From Cohaesibacter marisflavi (GTDB taxonomy: Bacteria > Pseudomonadota > Alphaproteobacteria > Rhizobiales > Cohaesibacteraceae): DNA of 64,000 nt. Below the pieces are notes generated by a model. It made no database searches and was not told the DNA's origin. It was given only the letters and a program-made list of their open reading frames with translations. Location: the NCBI RefSeq assembly GCF_900115225.1, contig NZ_FOVR01000015.1, positions 59,032 through 123,031 of the forward strand. The letters are read 5' to 3'. The translations under genes and the position numbers were made by a program. Numbering within the stretch: the first letter of the stretch is position 1; every line of letters begins with the position of its first letter. Of this stretch, positions 20,159-29,796 are shown one piece after another.

Positions 20159-21327
20159 ACCTCATCGGGTGGGTAGATGGCAACACCGGTGAGCGTCTGG
20201 TTGACATGCATGGAGTTATATTGCTCGCCATAGGTGGAAAAGCCCACCACTCGATTGTTGGCCAAAATCTGTGAGAGTTGGCCAAGCTGCTGCTTCTGCT
20301 CGGCTTCCAGACGCCGCAGGATGCAATCGAACGCGATAATCGCATCCGGTTCTTTTGGGTCAGCCAAAGCATGCAGCTCCCTGTTGAGGTGATCGGCCAT
20401 ATTCTGAGGCTCGGCCAATGTCAGCACGACGCCTTCATCGATGGCGGAAAAGAACACCAGATCGCCATTGTCTGCCACTCGCTGAATGGCCCGCACATGG
20501 TGCTGGCCACCGAACTGGACCACCACCGGATGGGCCGCAAAGATGAATGGTGTCAACTGTTCCGGGTCCTTGCCAAGGATACGGGCATATTCCCGTGCTG
20601 CCGGTTCGGCATTGATCTCGGAGACCACGCGCCGAGAAGGATCGGCTCCGGTGACGACCATGCGTGTCTGGGCGGGCAGCAAATGGTCGGTCTTGAAGAC
20701 CCGGATCGGACATCGGCTGATCATCTGCACCAACACAGCAGCGTTGGAGACCACCTTGCCATCATGCAAAACGAAAGTGCGGGTAAAGTCGGTGCCATCC
20801 CCCGCCGAGCCACCCGATAGCGGCACCGGACCAAGCCCGAAGGAGATTTCCGCCGTTAGTTGGTCCTCGCAGGTTGAGAGACCATCGACCAGCAAAAGCG
20901 AGCATTCCGACTGCCATGACGGGGCTTGCACAGCGAGCGCATTACGATTGCGGATAATACTGGCCACCATCTGCTGGCCGTCAAGTGTGTCGAGATCTTC
21001 AATCAGCACATTGCGGGTCGCAAAGTGGCTTTCGGGAAAGCCCAGCGCCACAATTGTGCCCTCGGCATACCCGTCCCGCGTTATTTCTCCTGCCGTCGAG
21101 CATCCCACCAGTTTGGTTTTGCCAAAACTCTTGCCAAGGCGCGCGACAAAGGCGGCAATGTCGGTGCGGGGCGAAAAGAACAGGATAACAAGATCCAGAT
21201 CATCCGGCTGAAGCGCCAATCGTAGCGTCTCCACCGCGTCGACAGCCTGACAATCCACGCAGCCGGTGCGCAGAATTGCATCCGCTCTCCCGCCCTCAAG
21301 GCCCATCTGTGCTGAACAGCTTGTCAT
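20155..21327 (-). CDS. FIST-domain sensor protein (NosP-like)
   Basis: A 390-residue soluble protein with a FIST N domain (KTKLVGCSTAGEITRDGYAEG, about residues 70-90) and a FIST C domain ending in VVGFSTYGEQYNSMHVNQTL. FIST proteins are input modules for two-component systems. The P. aeruginosa member NosP is a haem-binding nitric-oxide sensor that inhibits the kinase NahK. The gene sits between a response regulator gene (38 bp upstream) and a hybrid kinase gene (4-bp overlap), as expected for such a module. Whether this protein binds haem cannot be read from sequence alone; several histidines (for example in the QHHVRAI region) could serve. The fold call is firm, the ligand is not. Confidence 0.88.
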   Translation of the reverse strand: MTSCSAQMGLEGGRADAILRTGCVDCQAVDAVETLRLALQPDDLDLVILFFSPRTDIAAFVARLGKSFGKTKLVGCSTAGEITRDGYAEGTIVALGFPESHFATRNVLIEDLDTLDGQQMVASIIRNRNALAVQAPSWQSECSLLLVDGLSTCEDQLTAEISFGLGPVPLSGGSAGDGTDFTRTFVLHDGKVVSNAAVLVQMISRCPIRVFKTDHLLPAQTRMVVTGADPSRRVVSEINAEPAAREYARILGKDPEQLTPFIFAAHPVVVQFGGQHHVRAIQRVADNGDLVFFSAIDEGVVLTLAEPQNMADHLNRELHALADPKEPDAIIAFDCILRRLEAEQKQQLGQLSQILANNRVVGFSTYGEQYNSMHVNQTLTGVAIYPPDEV

Positions 21328-21364
21328 CGCTCCTCCCCATTACCCGCTGAAGGCATCCAGCGCG

Positions 21365-22063
21365 CTAGCTGGGCTCGCGCCCGTCATCAAACACATGCTC
21401 AAAGCTGGTTTTTCTGGCCACGAGGGCGGCCTGGGTGCGGCTTTTCACGCCCAACTTGCGCATGATGGCGGTGACATGGGCTTTTACGGTGGTCTCGGCG
21501 ATGGAGAGTTCGAACGCGATCTGCTTGTTCAATTTGCCCTCGCAGATCAATTGCAGAATGCGGCCTTGCTGGTTGGTCAGCGATGCCAGACGTTTGACGG
21601 TTTCGTCTTCGCTGAGGGCCGGGCTGTTTTCCAGCAGCTCATAGCCTGCGGGAATGAATTTTTGCCCCTGCGCCAATGTCTCGATGGCCTTTTGAAAGAT
21701 TGCCCGGTTGGAATGCTTGGGAATGAAGCCGGACGCGCCGGTATGAATGACTGAACTGATGATCTTGTTGTCCGCCATGGAAGAGATGACCACGATCGGG
21801 GAACGCGTCGTGTTGCGCAAGCGCAAGAGGCCATCAAGCCCCTGCACATCGGGCAGATTCAGGTCAAGCATGATCAGGTCGGGGCTATCATGTTCGATGA
21901 TAATGTCCAGCGCGTCTTGCAGGCTGTTGACCGTATGAACGGATCGGATCGAAGACACCGCCTGCAGCGTCATGCAAAGGGCGTCACAAAATAACGGATG
22001 GTCATCAACGATCAGTGCAGACCGAAACTGAGCTGGTTGGCTATTCTCGTTATAGGCAAGCAT
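21365..22063 (-). CDS. LuxR/NarL-family response regulator (ErbR/ExaE-like)
   Basis: A 232-residue DNA-binding response regulator. The receiver has the acidic pair in LIVDDHPLF (D20, D21) and phospho-acceptor D67 in IMLDLNLPD. The C-terminal LuxR HTH covers LTNQQGRILQLICEGKLNKQ and AETTVKAHVTAIMRKLGVKS. The frame is open back to 22102, where it would need a TTG start; the ATG at 22063 has AAAGAGAG upstream and fits the family start. It is first in the FIST and kinase gene set and is the likely output protein. It may activate the convergent exaC, as ErbR/ExaE does for exa genes in Pseudomonas; this is inference. Confidence 0.9.
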   Translation of the reverse strand: MLAYNENSQPAQFRSALIVDDHPLFCDALCMTLQAVSSIRSVHTVNSLQDALDIIIEHDSPDLIMLDLNLPDVQGLDGLLRLRNTTRSPIVVISSMADNKIISSVIHTGASGFIPKHSNRAIFQKAIETLAQGQKFIPAGYELLENSPALSEDETVKRLASLTNQQGRILQLICEGKLNKQIAFELSIAETTVKAHVTAIMRKLGVKSRTQAALVARKTSFEHVFDDGREPS

Positions 22064-22231
22064 GGCGCTCTCTTTTTGTTTGTGAGAGCACCAGTTTAGC
22101 AAAAGCCGGGCTTGGCAACCTATGAGGCAAAGGTCTTAGTTTAAAAGACCTGTAAGATACAATCTAAGACGTTATGATTATTGGGCTATTCAAAACAGAA
22201 CCAAGCGCCTCTTGAGGTCGGCACAATCGCG

Positions 22232-24217
22232 TCAGAATTTCCAGATTGCACCATAGCGCCGCCCCTTGTCTGTTGCGAAGCCAGCGCCATACAGAGTGTC
22301 TCCGTAGCTATCAATATCATTCACGATGGCGTTGCTGTAGGAGTAGCGATTTTTCAGGTTGCCATATTGATCAAAAAACACAACCGCAGAATAAGGCTTG
22401 CCCTCGGCTTCACGCAGCAGGACCGCGAGTTGGCCAGTGCCATAAAACTCCAGATCCCGGATGGTCAACCCCTCGTGCCAATTGGAGTCATTGCGTACAA
22501 ACATGCGCTGCAAGTCCGCTTTGCCATCGACAGTCCAGACCAAATAGGCATCAACACGAGAACTGCCATCCTCATTTTTCTGGTTACCCATGCCCCAGAC
22601 TACTCCGCCCATGGCAAAGGACTTCCGGTAGGTATCGACGGCTGCGGCTGTCATCCTGATGCCGCCACCCAAACTCGTATATTTCTGGAATACGCCTTTG
22701 GGCAGAATGTCTTGCGGTTTGAATATCTGCGCCTTCGTGCCTTCAAGTGTCACGCTGGAGGATTGGGCCTTAATCCGGATCCCATTCAAATAACCATTGC
22801 TGGGGGCGAAAAGCGTGCTCCTGCTCCCGGAAACGAGGGCCGTCCCTTGCTTGATACCGTCCTTGGAATGAACATCAAGAGCAATATGCGATCCATAATC
22901 GGAATAATTTGACAGGTCGTAGGGATCGCTCCATATCCTGTAAGCCTCAGTTTTGCCCTTCTCGTTCGAGACAAGCATATTTTGCGAATAACTCTCTGTG
23001 TTTTGCAATAGTAGGGCCATCAAACCACCGTCTTTGACCGCATACTCCAAAGAGTAACCCTTCTTGAAAGCTCCCGTTTTCTTATCCGGTTTCCTGTTGC
23101 CGAAATAGTGATAGGCGCTCACTTCGCTTTTCTTGTTCTTGGGAGAAATCAGGACGGTCGATACATCTCGCTGAGGATAGTCTGCAAAGATGAAAGCCTT
23201 TTCAGGGTCCGTATTCAAATAGCGAACATTTCGAAAGGGGCCATTCCCACTGAAGGAATAGCTGGTCACGATGGAACGTTTGTCGGCGCGGCCAACAAGC
23301 TGTACCCGCCTTCTGCCCGCATCCAGTGACAAGAATTCGATATCGCGGGCTTTGCTATTTTTACTTACATAACGCACAAAGTTTTGAGAGTTAATATTCG
23401 GAATTTTTTTCCAATCCCTGTCCTGCTCTGCGGGGTAGGGACGCGTTGGCAATGGTTTGGGAGCCGTTGGCTTTGTCGAAGCGGGAACAGGCGCCGATTT
23501 TGTCGATACGGTGGACGCGGAAGGCGTCCGCGAGGGAGACGTCGGCTTCTCTTCCAGAAACTGCATCGCAACAGCGCCACCCAAGAGCACCACGACAAAA
23601 CCTGCGGCCACCAAAGCGATTTTTTTGCCTGAAGGGGCATTGCTGGCTTTACCCGCCTCTTCCTCTTTTGTGCCGTCCCCCGCTCCGTGGAGCGGTTGCG
23701 CACCTTCGGACGGTTCTTGCGGTTGCTCATCAGGCGGCCCATCCGACGATGCGCTTGCTGTGGCTGTTTCGGCTTCTTGTGCTGCTGAAGGCTCCGTTTG
23801 GGCTGGGCGGATGGATTCCTTTTGCCCCGAAGCTTGCGCATATGCGGCCTGATGGGCTTGTTGCGCTTCCCTTGCAGCGCGCTCTTTTCGGGCCTGCTCC
23901 TGTTGCGCCCGTTCCTGTTCCTCTGCCTCGGCTTTGCCCGCCGGACCATCGTCCTCTGGGGCAGATGCGGGCTCATCAGCAAAGGTCTCGATTACCAATA
24001 GCATTTTGCGTTCGTCCAGAATGGCATCGGCTGGCGGCGCTTGAATGACCCGCCCCTCATGGCCGCATTTGATGGCAATGCGGCGCCCTTCTGCCGTTTC
24101 GGCCAATAGAGCTCTCGTATCCGGTTTCACCAACTCACCGGGTGCAACGAAAACCTCTTTGACACAAAGCGGATAATGCGCAGCAACTGCGGGGGACATT
24201 ATGGTTTTGAACGCCAT
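22232..24217 (-). CDS. Unrecognised membrane protein: lipoyl-like N-domain, single helix, propeller-like C-domain
   Basis: A 661-residue protein of no family I can name. Residues 1-80 resemble a biotinyl/lipoyl half-barrel (VKEVFVAPGELVKPDTRALL, then GHEGRVIQAPPADAIL). The hairpin where lipoyl or biotin lysine would sit reads ETAEGRR, so it is probably unmodified. Residues 81-195 are low-complexity (A, E, Q, P). A single helix follows (about 199-218, IALVAAGFVVVLLGGAVAMQ), then a Pro/Ser/Thr linker (222-262). The 390-residue C-domain has repeated beta-rich motifs such as AYLVWTVDGKADLQR and VVFFDQYGNLKNRYSY, suggesting a propeller. The topology would put the small domain in the cytosol and the large one in the periplasm. 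It stands alone with its own flanking gaps. Confidence 0.75.
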   Translation of the reverse strand: MAFKTIMSPAVAAHYPLCVKEVFVAPGELVKPDTRALLAETAEGRRIAIKCGHEGRVIQAPPADAILDERKMLLVIETFADEPASAPEDDGPAGKAEAEEQERAQQEQARKERAAREAQQAHQAAYAQASGQKESIRPAQTEPSAAQEAETATASASSDGPPDEQPQEPSEGAQPLHGAGDGTKEEEAGKASNAPSGKKIALVAAGFVVVLLGGAVAMQFLEEKPTSPSRTPSASTVSTKSAPVPASTKPTAPKPLPTRPYPAEQDRDWKKIPNINSQNFVRYVSKNSKARDIEFLSLDAGRRRVQLVGRADKRSIVTSYSFSGNGPFRNVRYLNTDPEKAFIFADYPQRDVSTVLISPKNKKSEVSAYHYFGNRKPDKKTGAFKKGYSLEYAVKDGGLMALLLQNTESYSQNMLVSNEKGKTEAYRIWSDPYDLSNYSDYGSHIALDVHSKDGIKQGTALVSGSRSTLFAPSNGYLNGIRIKAQSSSVTLEGTKAQIFKPQDILPKGVFQKYTSLGGGIRMTAAAVDTYRKSFAMGGVVWGMGNQKNEDGSSRVDAYLVWTVDGKADLQRMFVRNDSNWHEGLTIRDLEFYGTGQLAVLLREAEGKPYSAVVFFDQYGNLKNRYSYSNAIVNDIDSYGDTLYGAGFATDKGRRYGAIWKF

Positions 24218-24794
24218 GCTTGCGCCTTTGCTACCTATCTTGAGAGAAACGGGTCGAAAATGAACATGAAGAAATTTTGCACATTTATCGTCAAATGAGA
24301 AGTCTTCTAATCAAGCCTCCCCGAACAAAGCGTTATCTAATCGTGCCTTTTGACCGTGTTGATAAGAGCATCACTTATTCCGCCCAACTTACAAGCCTCC
24401 CATGTGCCCCTTTTTGCGCCTCCTACGATCGAGCGGTTATGCCTATTTTTTAACTATTCAAGCGAAAGAGAAAAGATCATCTCTTCCATCAATAATAATC
24501 GTACCGAAATTCTCATTATATTTTTTGATAATTGCGCCCTTAAAGTTACCCAACAGTCAGTTATCTCACTCGGAAGTACGCAATCCGAATAATGCCCGTA
24601 GTTTCAACAGAATAGTCTATGTAATGCAAACTTCATACAACTTATGGAGGGTATGTTTCGACCATACTTGCTGAAATACTATTGGACGGGGCGGGGCAAT
24701 TTATGTGTCTCACTATTGTTCGTCGACAGAATGTCGCAACTATTAAATTTATTACGATGTTTAAGTGCCCTGGATTTAACATGGAGGACGATTA
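24218..24794. other. 577-bp AT-rich intergenic region
   Basis: No gene or RNA is recognised. It is clearly AT-richer than the flanking genes and should hold the divergent promoters of the membrane protein (leftward) and the TRAP operon (rightward). A strong GGAGG ribosome site occurs at the right end before position 24795. No convincing palindrome was found. Confidence 0.5.
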
Positions 24795-25760
24795 ATGTTT
24801 AAGAAAATGGCGCTGGCAGTCTCTCTGGCGTGTGCAACTCTTGTCGCTATTCCTGCCAGTGCGCAGGATCAGCTTCGCTTTTCTGCAGGCCCTCCGGGAG
24901 GAAACTGGTTTGCACTTGGTGGTGCTTTGGCAGAGACCTGGTCCAAAGAGGGCATCACAACCTCAAGCAGCACCGGCGGTGGTGTTTCCAACGTGGTCAA
25001 TACAGACAGAGGCAAAACCGACCTAGGCTTCTCGGTAACGGCCCTTGTGGGAGCAGCTTCCAAAGGCGCAGCACCTTTCAAAAAGCCACTTGATAACGTC
25101 TCGGTTCTGGCAAACGTTTATCGCCAATATACCTATTTCGTGATGCGCAAGGATTATGCAGACGAAAACGGCATCAAATCCGTTGCCGACATCGTTGACA
25201 AGAAGCTTCCTATCCGTCTGGCAACCTTGAAACCGGGCACCTCTTCAGAATTCGTGATCCGCTCCGCTTTTGAAAAAGGACTGGGCGTTGGCTGGAAAGA
25301 CATTCAGGATTGGGGCGGCTCGGTTTCCTTTGCCTCCTATTCTGACGGTTCCAACCAGCTGGCCGATAATCATCTGGATTGCTTTGCCTTCTCCGTTGGC
25401 CGTGCGGCCTCTGTTGTTCTGAAGATCGAAAGCCAGCTGGATGTGGTCATTCTGCCGGTAGACAAGAAAATTCTCGACGCGATGACCGAAGCCCTCGGCA
25501 CGGTCAGCTTCGAGATTTCTCCGGAAATCTACAAGTCGGTCACAGACCCTGTTCCGACGATTGGTGATTACACCAGCATCATCGTCCGCAAGGATCTGGA
25601 TGAAGACACGGTCTACAACATGACCAAGGCTCTTTGGGAAAATAAAGACACCCTGCAAAAAGGCGTGAAAGCCGTTGCCGAGTTGAACCCGGAGGAAGCC
25701 GTTCCGGCTCTTGCTCCGGCCCATCCGGGCGCAGTGAAATACTGGAAATCGGTTCAGTAA
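24795..25760 (+). CDS. TAXI-family TRAP transporter substrate-binding protein
   Basis: A 321-residue periplasmic binding protein with a signal peptide (about 1-23, cleavage after IPASA). The TAXI subfamily is shown by LRFSAGPPGGNWFALGGALAETW, TSSSTGGGVSNV and FAFSVGRAASVVLKIESQ. It starts 13 bp after a strong GGAGG site. A 95-bp gap with a 12-bp-stem hairpin separates it from the fused TRAP permease, with which it forms one secondary, ion-driven importer. TAXI proteins bind glutamate-like or other carboxylates in a few known cases; the substrate here is not known. Confidence 0.93.
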   Translation: MFKKMALAVSLACATLVAIPASAQDQLRFSAGPPGGNWFALGGALAETWSKEGITTSSSTGGGVSNVVNTDRGKTDLGFSVTALVGAASKGAAPFKKPLDNVSVLANVYRQYTYFVMRKDYADENGIKSVADIVDKKLPIRLATLKPGTSSEFVIRSAFEKGLGVGWKDIQDWGGSVSFASYSDGSNQLADNHLDCFAFSVGRAASVVLKIESQLDVVILPVDKKILDAMTEALGTVSFEISPEIYKSVTDPVPTIGDYTSIIVRKDLDEDTVYNMTKALWENKDTLQKGVKAVAELNPEEAVPALAPAHPGAVKYWKSVQ

Positions 25761-25775
25761 TTCCAATTCATCAGC

Positions 25776-25809
25776 ATCATGGCCCGGAGCCGAAATTCCG
25801 GGCCATGAT
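25776..25809 (+). other. Intercistronic hairpin between TRAP binding protein and permease
   Basis: A perfect 12-bp stem ATCATGGCCCGG / CCGGGCCATGAT with a 10-nt loop and no T run. It probably stabilises the upstream binding-protein mRNA or lowers read-through into the permease, giving more binding protein than channel. Confidence 0.7.
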
Positions 25810-25855
25810 CACTTTGTATTGAATTCCTCGTTCGAGAAAGAAGAAGGGCAGCGGT

Positions 25856-27718
25856 ATGCGCGCGACAGGTTCACTCGTAAAGAGAATTGTCTATGTCTAC
25901 ATTTTGGGGGTCGGGTTATTCCATCTGTATACATCGGTGTTCGGCAGCTTTGAGGCTTATTTGCAGCGCAGTTTGCATCTGAGCATGGTGTTTCCGATGG
26001 CCTTCATTCTCTACCCCATGCGCGCGGCCGACAAGGACAGTCCGAATGTCCCGTGGTATGACTGGATTTTGGCCATAGCCTCTACGTTGCCCGGCATTTA
26101 TATCGTCCTCAATTATGAGTCGATCACCTTCCGCATGGTGCAGGTGGACGACGTCACCATGGCTCAGCAGGTGCTCGGCACCGCGCTTATCTTCTTCCTT
26201 CTGGAAGCGACCCGCCGCGTGGTTGGCATGCCGCTGGCAATCATTGTCGCCTTCTTTGCTGGCTATATGTGGTTTGGCAACTGGATGCCCGGCGTCATGC
26301 AGGGCCTCCCCTTCACCTTCCCTGAAGTCATCGAGCAAATCTACCTTACCGATGAAGGCATCTTCTCCATTCCGCTTGGTGTCTCGGCGACCTTCGTGAT
26401 GGTCTTCCTCATTTTCGGCGGTTTTCTGGAAAAGAGCGGCGTGGGGCAATATTTCATGGATTTCGCGCAGGCCTTCACCGGGACCTCTCCGGGCGGCCCG
26501 GCCAAGATCTCCGTGGTCAGCTCGGCTCTCTTCGGCTCCATCTCGGGTGCCGCAGTTGCCAACGTCTATGGCACCGGCACCTTCACCATTCCCTTGATGA
26601 AACGCATTGGCTATCCGCCTTTCTTCGCTGCAGCGGTTGAATCGGTCGCCAGCACAGGCGGGCAGATCATGCCCCCGATCATGGGTGCGGGCGCCTTCAT
26701 CATGGCCTCTTTCCTTGGCGTGCCTTTCAGCGACGTCATTATCGCGGCCGTTGTTCCTGCGGTTCTCTATTATGGTGCCGTACTGCTGATGGTGCATCTG
26801 GGCGCGCTCAAGAATAATCTTCAGGGTCTGAGCGAAGAAGATCTGCCCGACAAGAGAAAAGTACTGCTGCAATCCTACAAGCTGCTACCGATCGTGGCGC
26901 TGGTCTATATGCTGCTATCAGGCTATTCGCCCATGCTGGCTGCAGCCGTGGGCATTCTGGGTGCATGGCTGGTCTCCCTGCCAGATCCAGAACATCGCAT
27001 GGGCCCCAGAAAGATCCTCGACGCCATTGTTGCCGGGTCTCGCAACGTACCGGTTGTCTGCATCGCATGTGCAGCGGCTGGCATCGTGGTTGGTTCGGTT
27101 TCACTCACCGGTTTCGGCTTCAAGTTTGTCGGTCTGGTCTTTTCTCTGGCGCAGGGCATCCCCTTTATCGCGCTGGTTCTGATTGCTCTGGTATCCCTCA
27201 TTCTGGGCATGGGGCTGCCAACCACCAGCGCCTATATTCTGGGAGCGGCACTTGGCGTTCCGGCTCTGGCGCAATTGGGCTTTGATCCTCTGGCCGCTCA
27301 TATGTTCGTATTCTATTTCGCCATTGTCTCTAACATCACACCGCCGGTTGCCTTGGCGGCCTATGCGGCCAGTTCTCTAGCCCAGTCCAAACCGACCGAA
27401 ACCGCCATTCAGGCGCTCAAGCTTGGCATTCTGGCCTTCATGGTGCCTTTTGCCTTCTGTTATGATCTCGGCTTGCTCTCAAATGCTGGCTGGGTAGGCA
27501 ACAGCTTCGCCGTCTTTGGCGGCATCGGGGCTCTGTTTGCCATGGCCTTTGCCATGCTGGGCTTTATCAAAACGCCAATCCCCATGTGGCAACGTTACGT
27601 CTTTGGTGCTGCTGCCATCCTGTGCCTGTGGCCGCTGGTGGCGGTGAAGCTAGCAGGCGTTGCCCTGACCGCAGCAGCCGCTATGCTTTGGAGCCGAAAG
27701 GTGGCAACAGCGGCATAA
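25856..27718 (+). CDS. TRAP transporter, fused small and large membrane subunits (TAXI type)
   Basis: A 620-residue inner-membrane permease with DctQ-like and DctM-like parts in one chain, the form usual for TAXI systems. The N-terminal quarter has four helices. The DctM part includes SGVGQYFMDFAQAFTGTSPG, GPAKISVVSSALFGSISGAA, ESVASTGGQIMPPIMGAGAF and LILGMGLPTTSAYILGAALG. An AAGAAGGG site precedes the ATG. It works with the binding protein 95 bp upstream and is driven by a sodium or proton gradient, as known for TRAP systems. The transcript ends at a hairpin at 27764. Confidence 0.94.
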   Translation: MRATGSLVKRIVYVYILGVGLFHLYTSVFGSFEAYLQRSLHLSMVFPMAFILYPMRAADKDSPNVPWYDWILAIASTLPGIYIVLNYESITFRMVQVDDVTMAQQVLGTALIFFLLEATRRVVGMPLAIIVAFFAGYMWFGNWMPGVMQGLPFTFPEVIEQIYLTDEGIFSIPLGVSATFVMVFLIFGGFLEKSGVGQYFMDFAQAFTGTSPGGPAKISVVSSALFGSISGAAVANVYGTGTFTIPLMKRIGYPPFFAAAVESVASTGGQIMPPIMGAGAFIMASFLGVPFSDVIIAAVVPAVLYYGAVLLMVHLGALKNNLQGLSEEDLPDKRKVLLQSYKLLPIVALVYMLLSGYSPMLAAAVGILGAWLVSLPDPEHRMGPRKILDAIVAGSRNVPVVCIACAAAGIVVGSVSLTGFGFKFVGLVFSLAQGIPFIALVLIALVSLILGMGLPTTSAYILGAALGVPALAQLGFDPLAAHMFVFYFAIVSNITPPVALAAYAASSLAQSKPTETAIQALKLGILAFMVPFAFCYDLGLLSNAGWVGNSFAVFGGIGALFAMAFAMLGFIKTPIPMWQRYVFGAAAILCLWPLVAVKLAGVALTAAAAMLWSRKVATAA

Positions 27719-27763
27719 CGGCCGCAAAGCAACAAGCGCAACTGGCGACTAATCAAGGAATCG

Positions 27764-27807
27764 CAGGATCTGTGACCTTTTAAAAGATCACAGGTCCTGT
27801 TTTGTTT
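27764..27807 (+). terminator. Terminator after the TRAP operon
   Basis: An imperfect stem CAGGATCTGTGA / TCACAGGTCCTG with an A/T-rich loop is followed by TTTTGTTT. It lies 45 bp after the TRAP permease stop. Confidence 0.8.
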
Positions 27808-27942
27808 AAGAGCTGCGAGATGCCGGTATGCCCAACACGCTAGCTGGTCGGCGTCCTTGCTCCCTTATTGAAAAGTTGCACCGCTCCCACAATCCCGGCA
27901 TGGTAAGCAACGACAGATCATCAGACTCCGGGGTGCTGCCAA

Positions 27943-28848
27943 ATGGATAAATTTTCCGTCATGACTGCCTATTGCCGCATTGTCGAACGCGGCAGCTTTG
28001 CCCGTGCGGCGGAAGATCTCGGCGTTTCTGCCGCCTTGCTCAGCAAGGAAATCAAACTGCTGGAAGAAAGCCTCGGATCGATCCTGCTCAGCCGGACCAC
28101 TCGCAGCATGTCGGTTACGGATGCGGGCCAGCAATATTATGAGGAAGCCCTGTCCATTCTCGAAGCTGTTAGCAAACTGGATGGACGCATCCGTGAGGTT
28201 TCCGGCTCCGTGAAAGGGCAATTGCGGATCAACGCGCCCAATTCTTTCGGTCAGGCCGTGATTTCGCCGATGCTGCCTGCCTTTCTGGAAAAGCACCCCG
28301 ATCTAAGGCTCACCTTGTCGCTTGATGATCGCGTGGTTGACATGATCGAAGGCGGGTTCGATCTTTCAATCCGGGTGCGCTCCAGTCTGCCCGATTCCTC
28401 TCTGATAGCCCGCCGTCTGGGCCGGGTGCAGCAATGTCTGTTTGCTTCGCCCGACTATCTGGAGACGGCCCCTGCCCTCAACCAGCCAGATGACATCAAG
28501 GCTCATCCGGTCATAGGCTTTCTGCTGGCCGATCATGTCAGTGAATGGAGCCTTCTAGGGCCGGGCGGGCCGCATACCTTTTCTTTCAAGCCCCATGTCA
28601 AGGTGGGGAGCAGCTTTGTGCTTCGCGATCTGCTGATTGCCGGTCATGGCATTGGAACATTGCCCGATTTCATTTCGCAAGCCCCGGTCCGCGAAGGAAA
28701 ACTGGTGCGCATTTTGCCCGCCTTCTCGTTGCAACCGCGCGAGGTCTTTGCCGTCAGCGCCTCCCGCTTTGGCATGCAAGCCAAGGTTTCGGCCTTTCTA
28801 GATCATTTGCAAAGGGCCATGAAGGACTGCATTCATAACGCCCTGTAA
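27943..28848 (+). CDS. LysR-family transcriptional regulator
   Basis: A 301-residue regulator. The N-terminal winged HTH ([20 protein letters not shown], then [18 protein letters not shown]) is followed by a LysR effector domain ([20 protein letters not shown]; the [20 protein letters not shown] part is typical). The gene is followed 98 bp later by wrbA in the same direction, so it may control wrbA and the genes after it. LysR regulators more often face a divergent target; here the divergent side is the TRAP terminator. The effector is unknown. Confidence 0.93.
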   Translation: MDKFSVMTAYCRIVERGSFARAAEDLGVSAALLSKEIKLLEESLGSILLSRTTRSMSVTDAGQQYYEEALSILEAVSKLDGRIREVSGSVKGQLRINAPNSFGQAVISPMLPAFLEKHPDLRLTLSLDDRVVDMIEGGFDLSIRVRSSLPDSSLIARRLGRVQQCLFASPDYLETAPALNQPDDIKAHPVIGFLLADHVSEWSLLGPGGPHTFSFKPHVKVGSSFVLRDLLIAGHGIGTLPDFISQAPVREGKLVRILPAFSLQPREVFAVSASRFGMQAKVSAFLDHLQRAMKDCIHNAL

Positions 28849-28946
28849 AGAATGATTTAAAAACGAGCCGCTTATTCATCCACGCAGCCAGAGCTACCTT
28901 TTCAGCATCGAAACCAAGACTGAAATCGAAACTGAAAAGGCTCACC

Positions 28947-29570
28947 ATGACCCGCATTCTCGTTCTTTACTATTCAAGCTATGGCCATGTCCGCGATCTC
29001 GCTCAGGCAGAGGCGGAAGGCGCACGCAGCGTTCCCGGCACCATCGTCGAGCTCCGCCGCATTCCTGAAACCATGGCTGAAGAGGCCCGCCGCAATGCCG
29101 GTTTTATCGAAGATGAAACCCCTGAGGCCTCCCCAGCCGATCTGGCCCATTATGACGGCATCATTTTCGGCACGCCGACCCGCTTTGGCATGATGGCTGG
29201 CCAGATGAAGCAATTTCTGGATCAGGCTGGTGGTCTCTGGGCGCAGAATGCGCTGGTCGGCAAGGTTGCGGCCGTTTTTGCTTCTACCGGCTCCCAGCAT
29301 GGCGGACATGAAGCAACCCTGCTCTCCACACAGATTCCACTGATGCATTTTGGCATGTTGATCGCCGGGCTGCCTTACAGCTTCGCTGGCCAGACAGCGC
29401 GAGACGGCATTATCGGCGGTGCTCCCTATGGCGCTGGCACCATCGCCGGTGCGGACGGTGCTTTACAGCCCACCGAAACAGACCTCGCAGGTGCTCACTT
29501 TCAGGGTCAGCATGTGGCCCGGATTGCATCTCGTCTTGCGGCCAGCGCAACGAACCGCGATGTCGCCTGA
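28947..29570 (+). CDS. wrbA: NAD(P)H:quinone oxidoreductase WrbA (flavodoxin-like)
   Basis: A 207-residue flavoprotein that reduces quinones by two electrons and so protects against redox cycling. The FMN phosphate loop is YYSSYGHV near residue 10. The WrbA-specific [40 protein letters not shown] and [12 protein letters not shown] stretches are all present. Length is normal for the family. It is placed after a LysR regulator and before a DUF1127-like gene and an EamA exporter, which suggests an oxidative or xenobiotic response group. Confidence 0.95.
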   Translation: MTRILVLYYSSYGHVRDLAQAEAEGARSVPGTIVELRRIPETMAEEARRNAGFIEDETPEASPADLAHYDGIIFGTPTRFGMMAGQMKQFLDQAGGLWAQNALVGKVAAVFASTGSQHGGHEATLLSTQIPLMHFGMLIAGLPYSFAGQTARDGIIGGAPYGAGTIAGADGALQPTETDLAGAHFQGQHVARIASRLAASATNRDVA

Positions 29571-29618
29571 TGCGTGCCCTTTTACCAGCTATTGACATTT
29601 GATCGGAGGATCTGCCTC

Positions 29619-29768
29619 ATGAAACGCTGGACCAAATCGTCTCAGGAACAGCGGTGCGCTTTAAAAACGCATCGCGTTGCTTGTAACCTTCCGCCCTATT
29701 TGATGCGTGATATCGGCCTTGAGCCATTCCATGAGCGTCTGCCCGTTTCGCTTCATCTGATCCGTTAG
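29619..29768 (+). CDS. Small DUF1127-like protein
   Basis: A 49-residue basic protein. The central LPPYLMRDIGL matches the DUF1127 core (L...LRDIGL), found in many small alphaproteobacterial proteins linked to stress, phosphate or RNA-related regulation. The ATG is 9 bp after TCGGAGGA, a strong ribosome site, which supports it being real despite its size. It is 48 bp after wrbA and 28 bp before the EamA gene. It is slightly longer at the C-terminus than the motif itself needs. The function is not known. Confidence 0.75.
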   Translation: MKRWTKSSQEQRCALKTHRVACNLPPYLMRDIGLEPFHERLPVSLHLIR

Positions 29769-29796
29769 CCATAAAAGGCCCACAAAGGCTCCTGTA

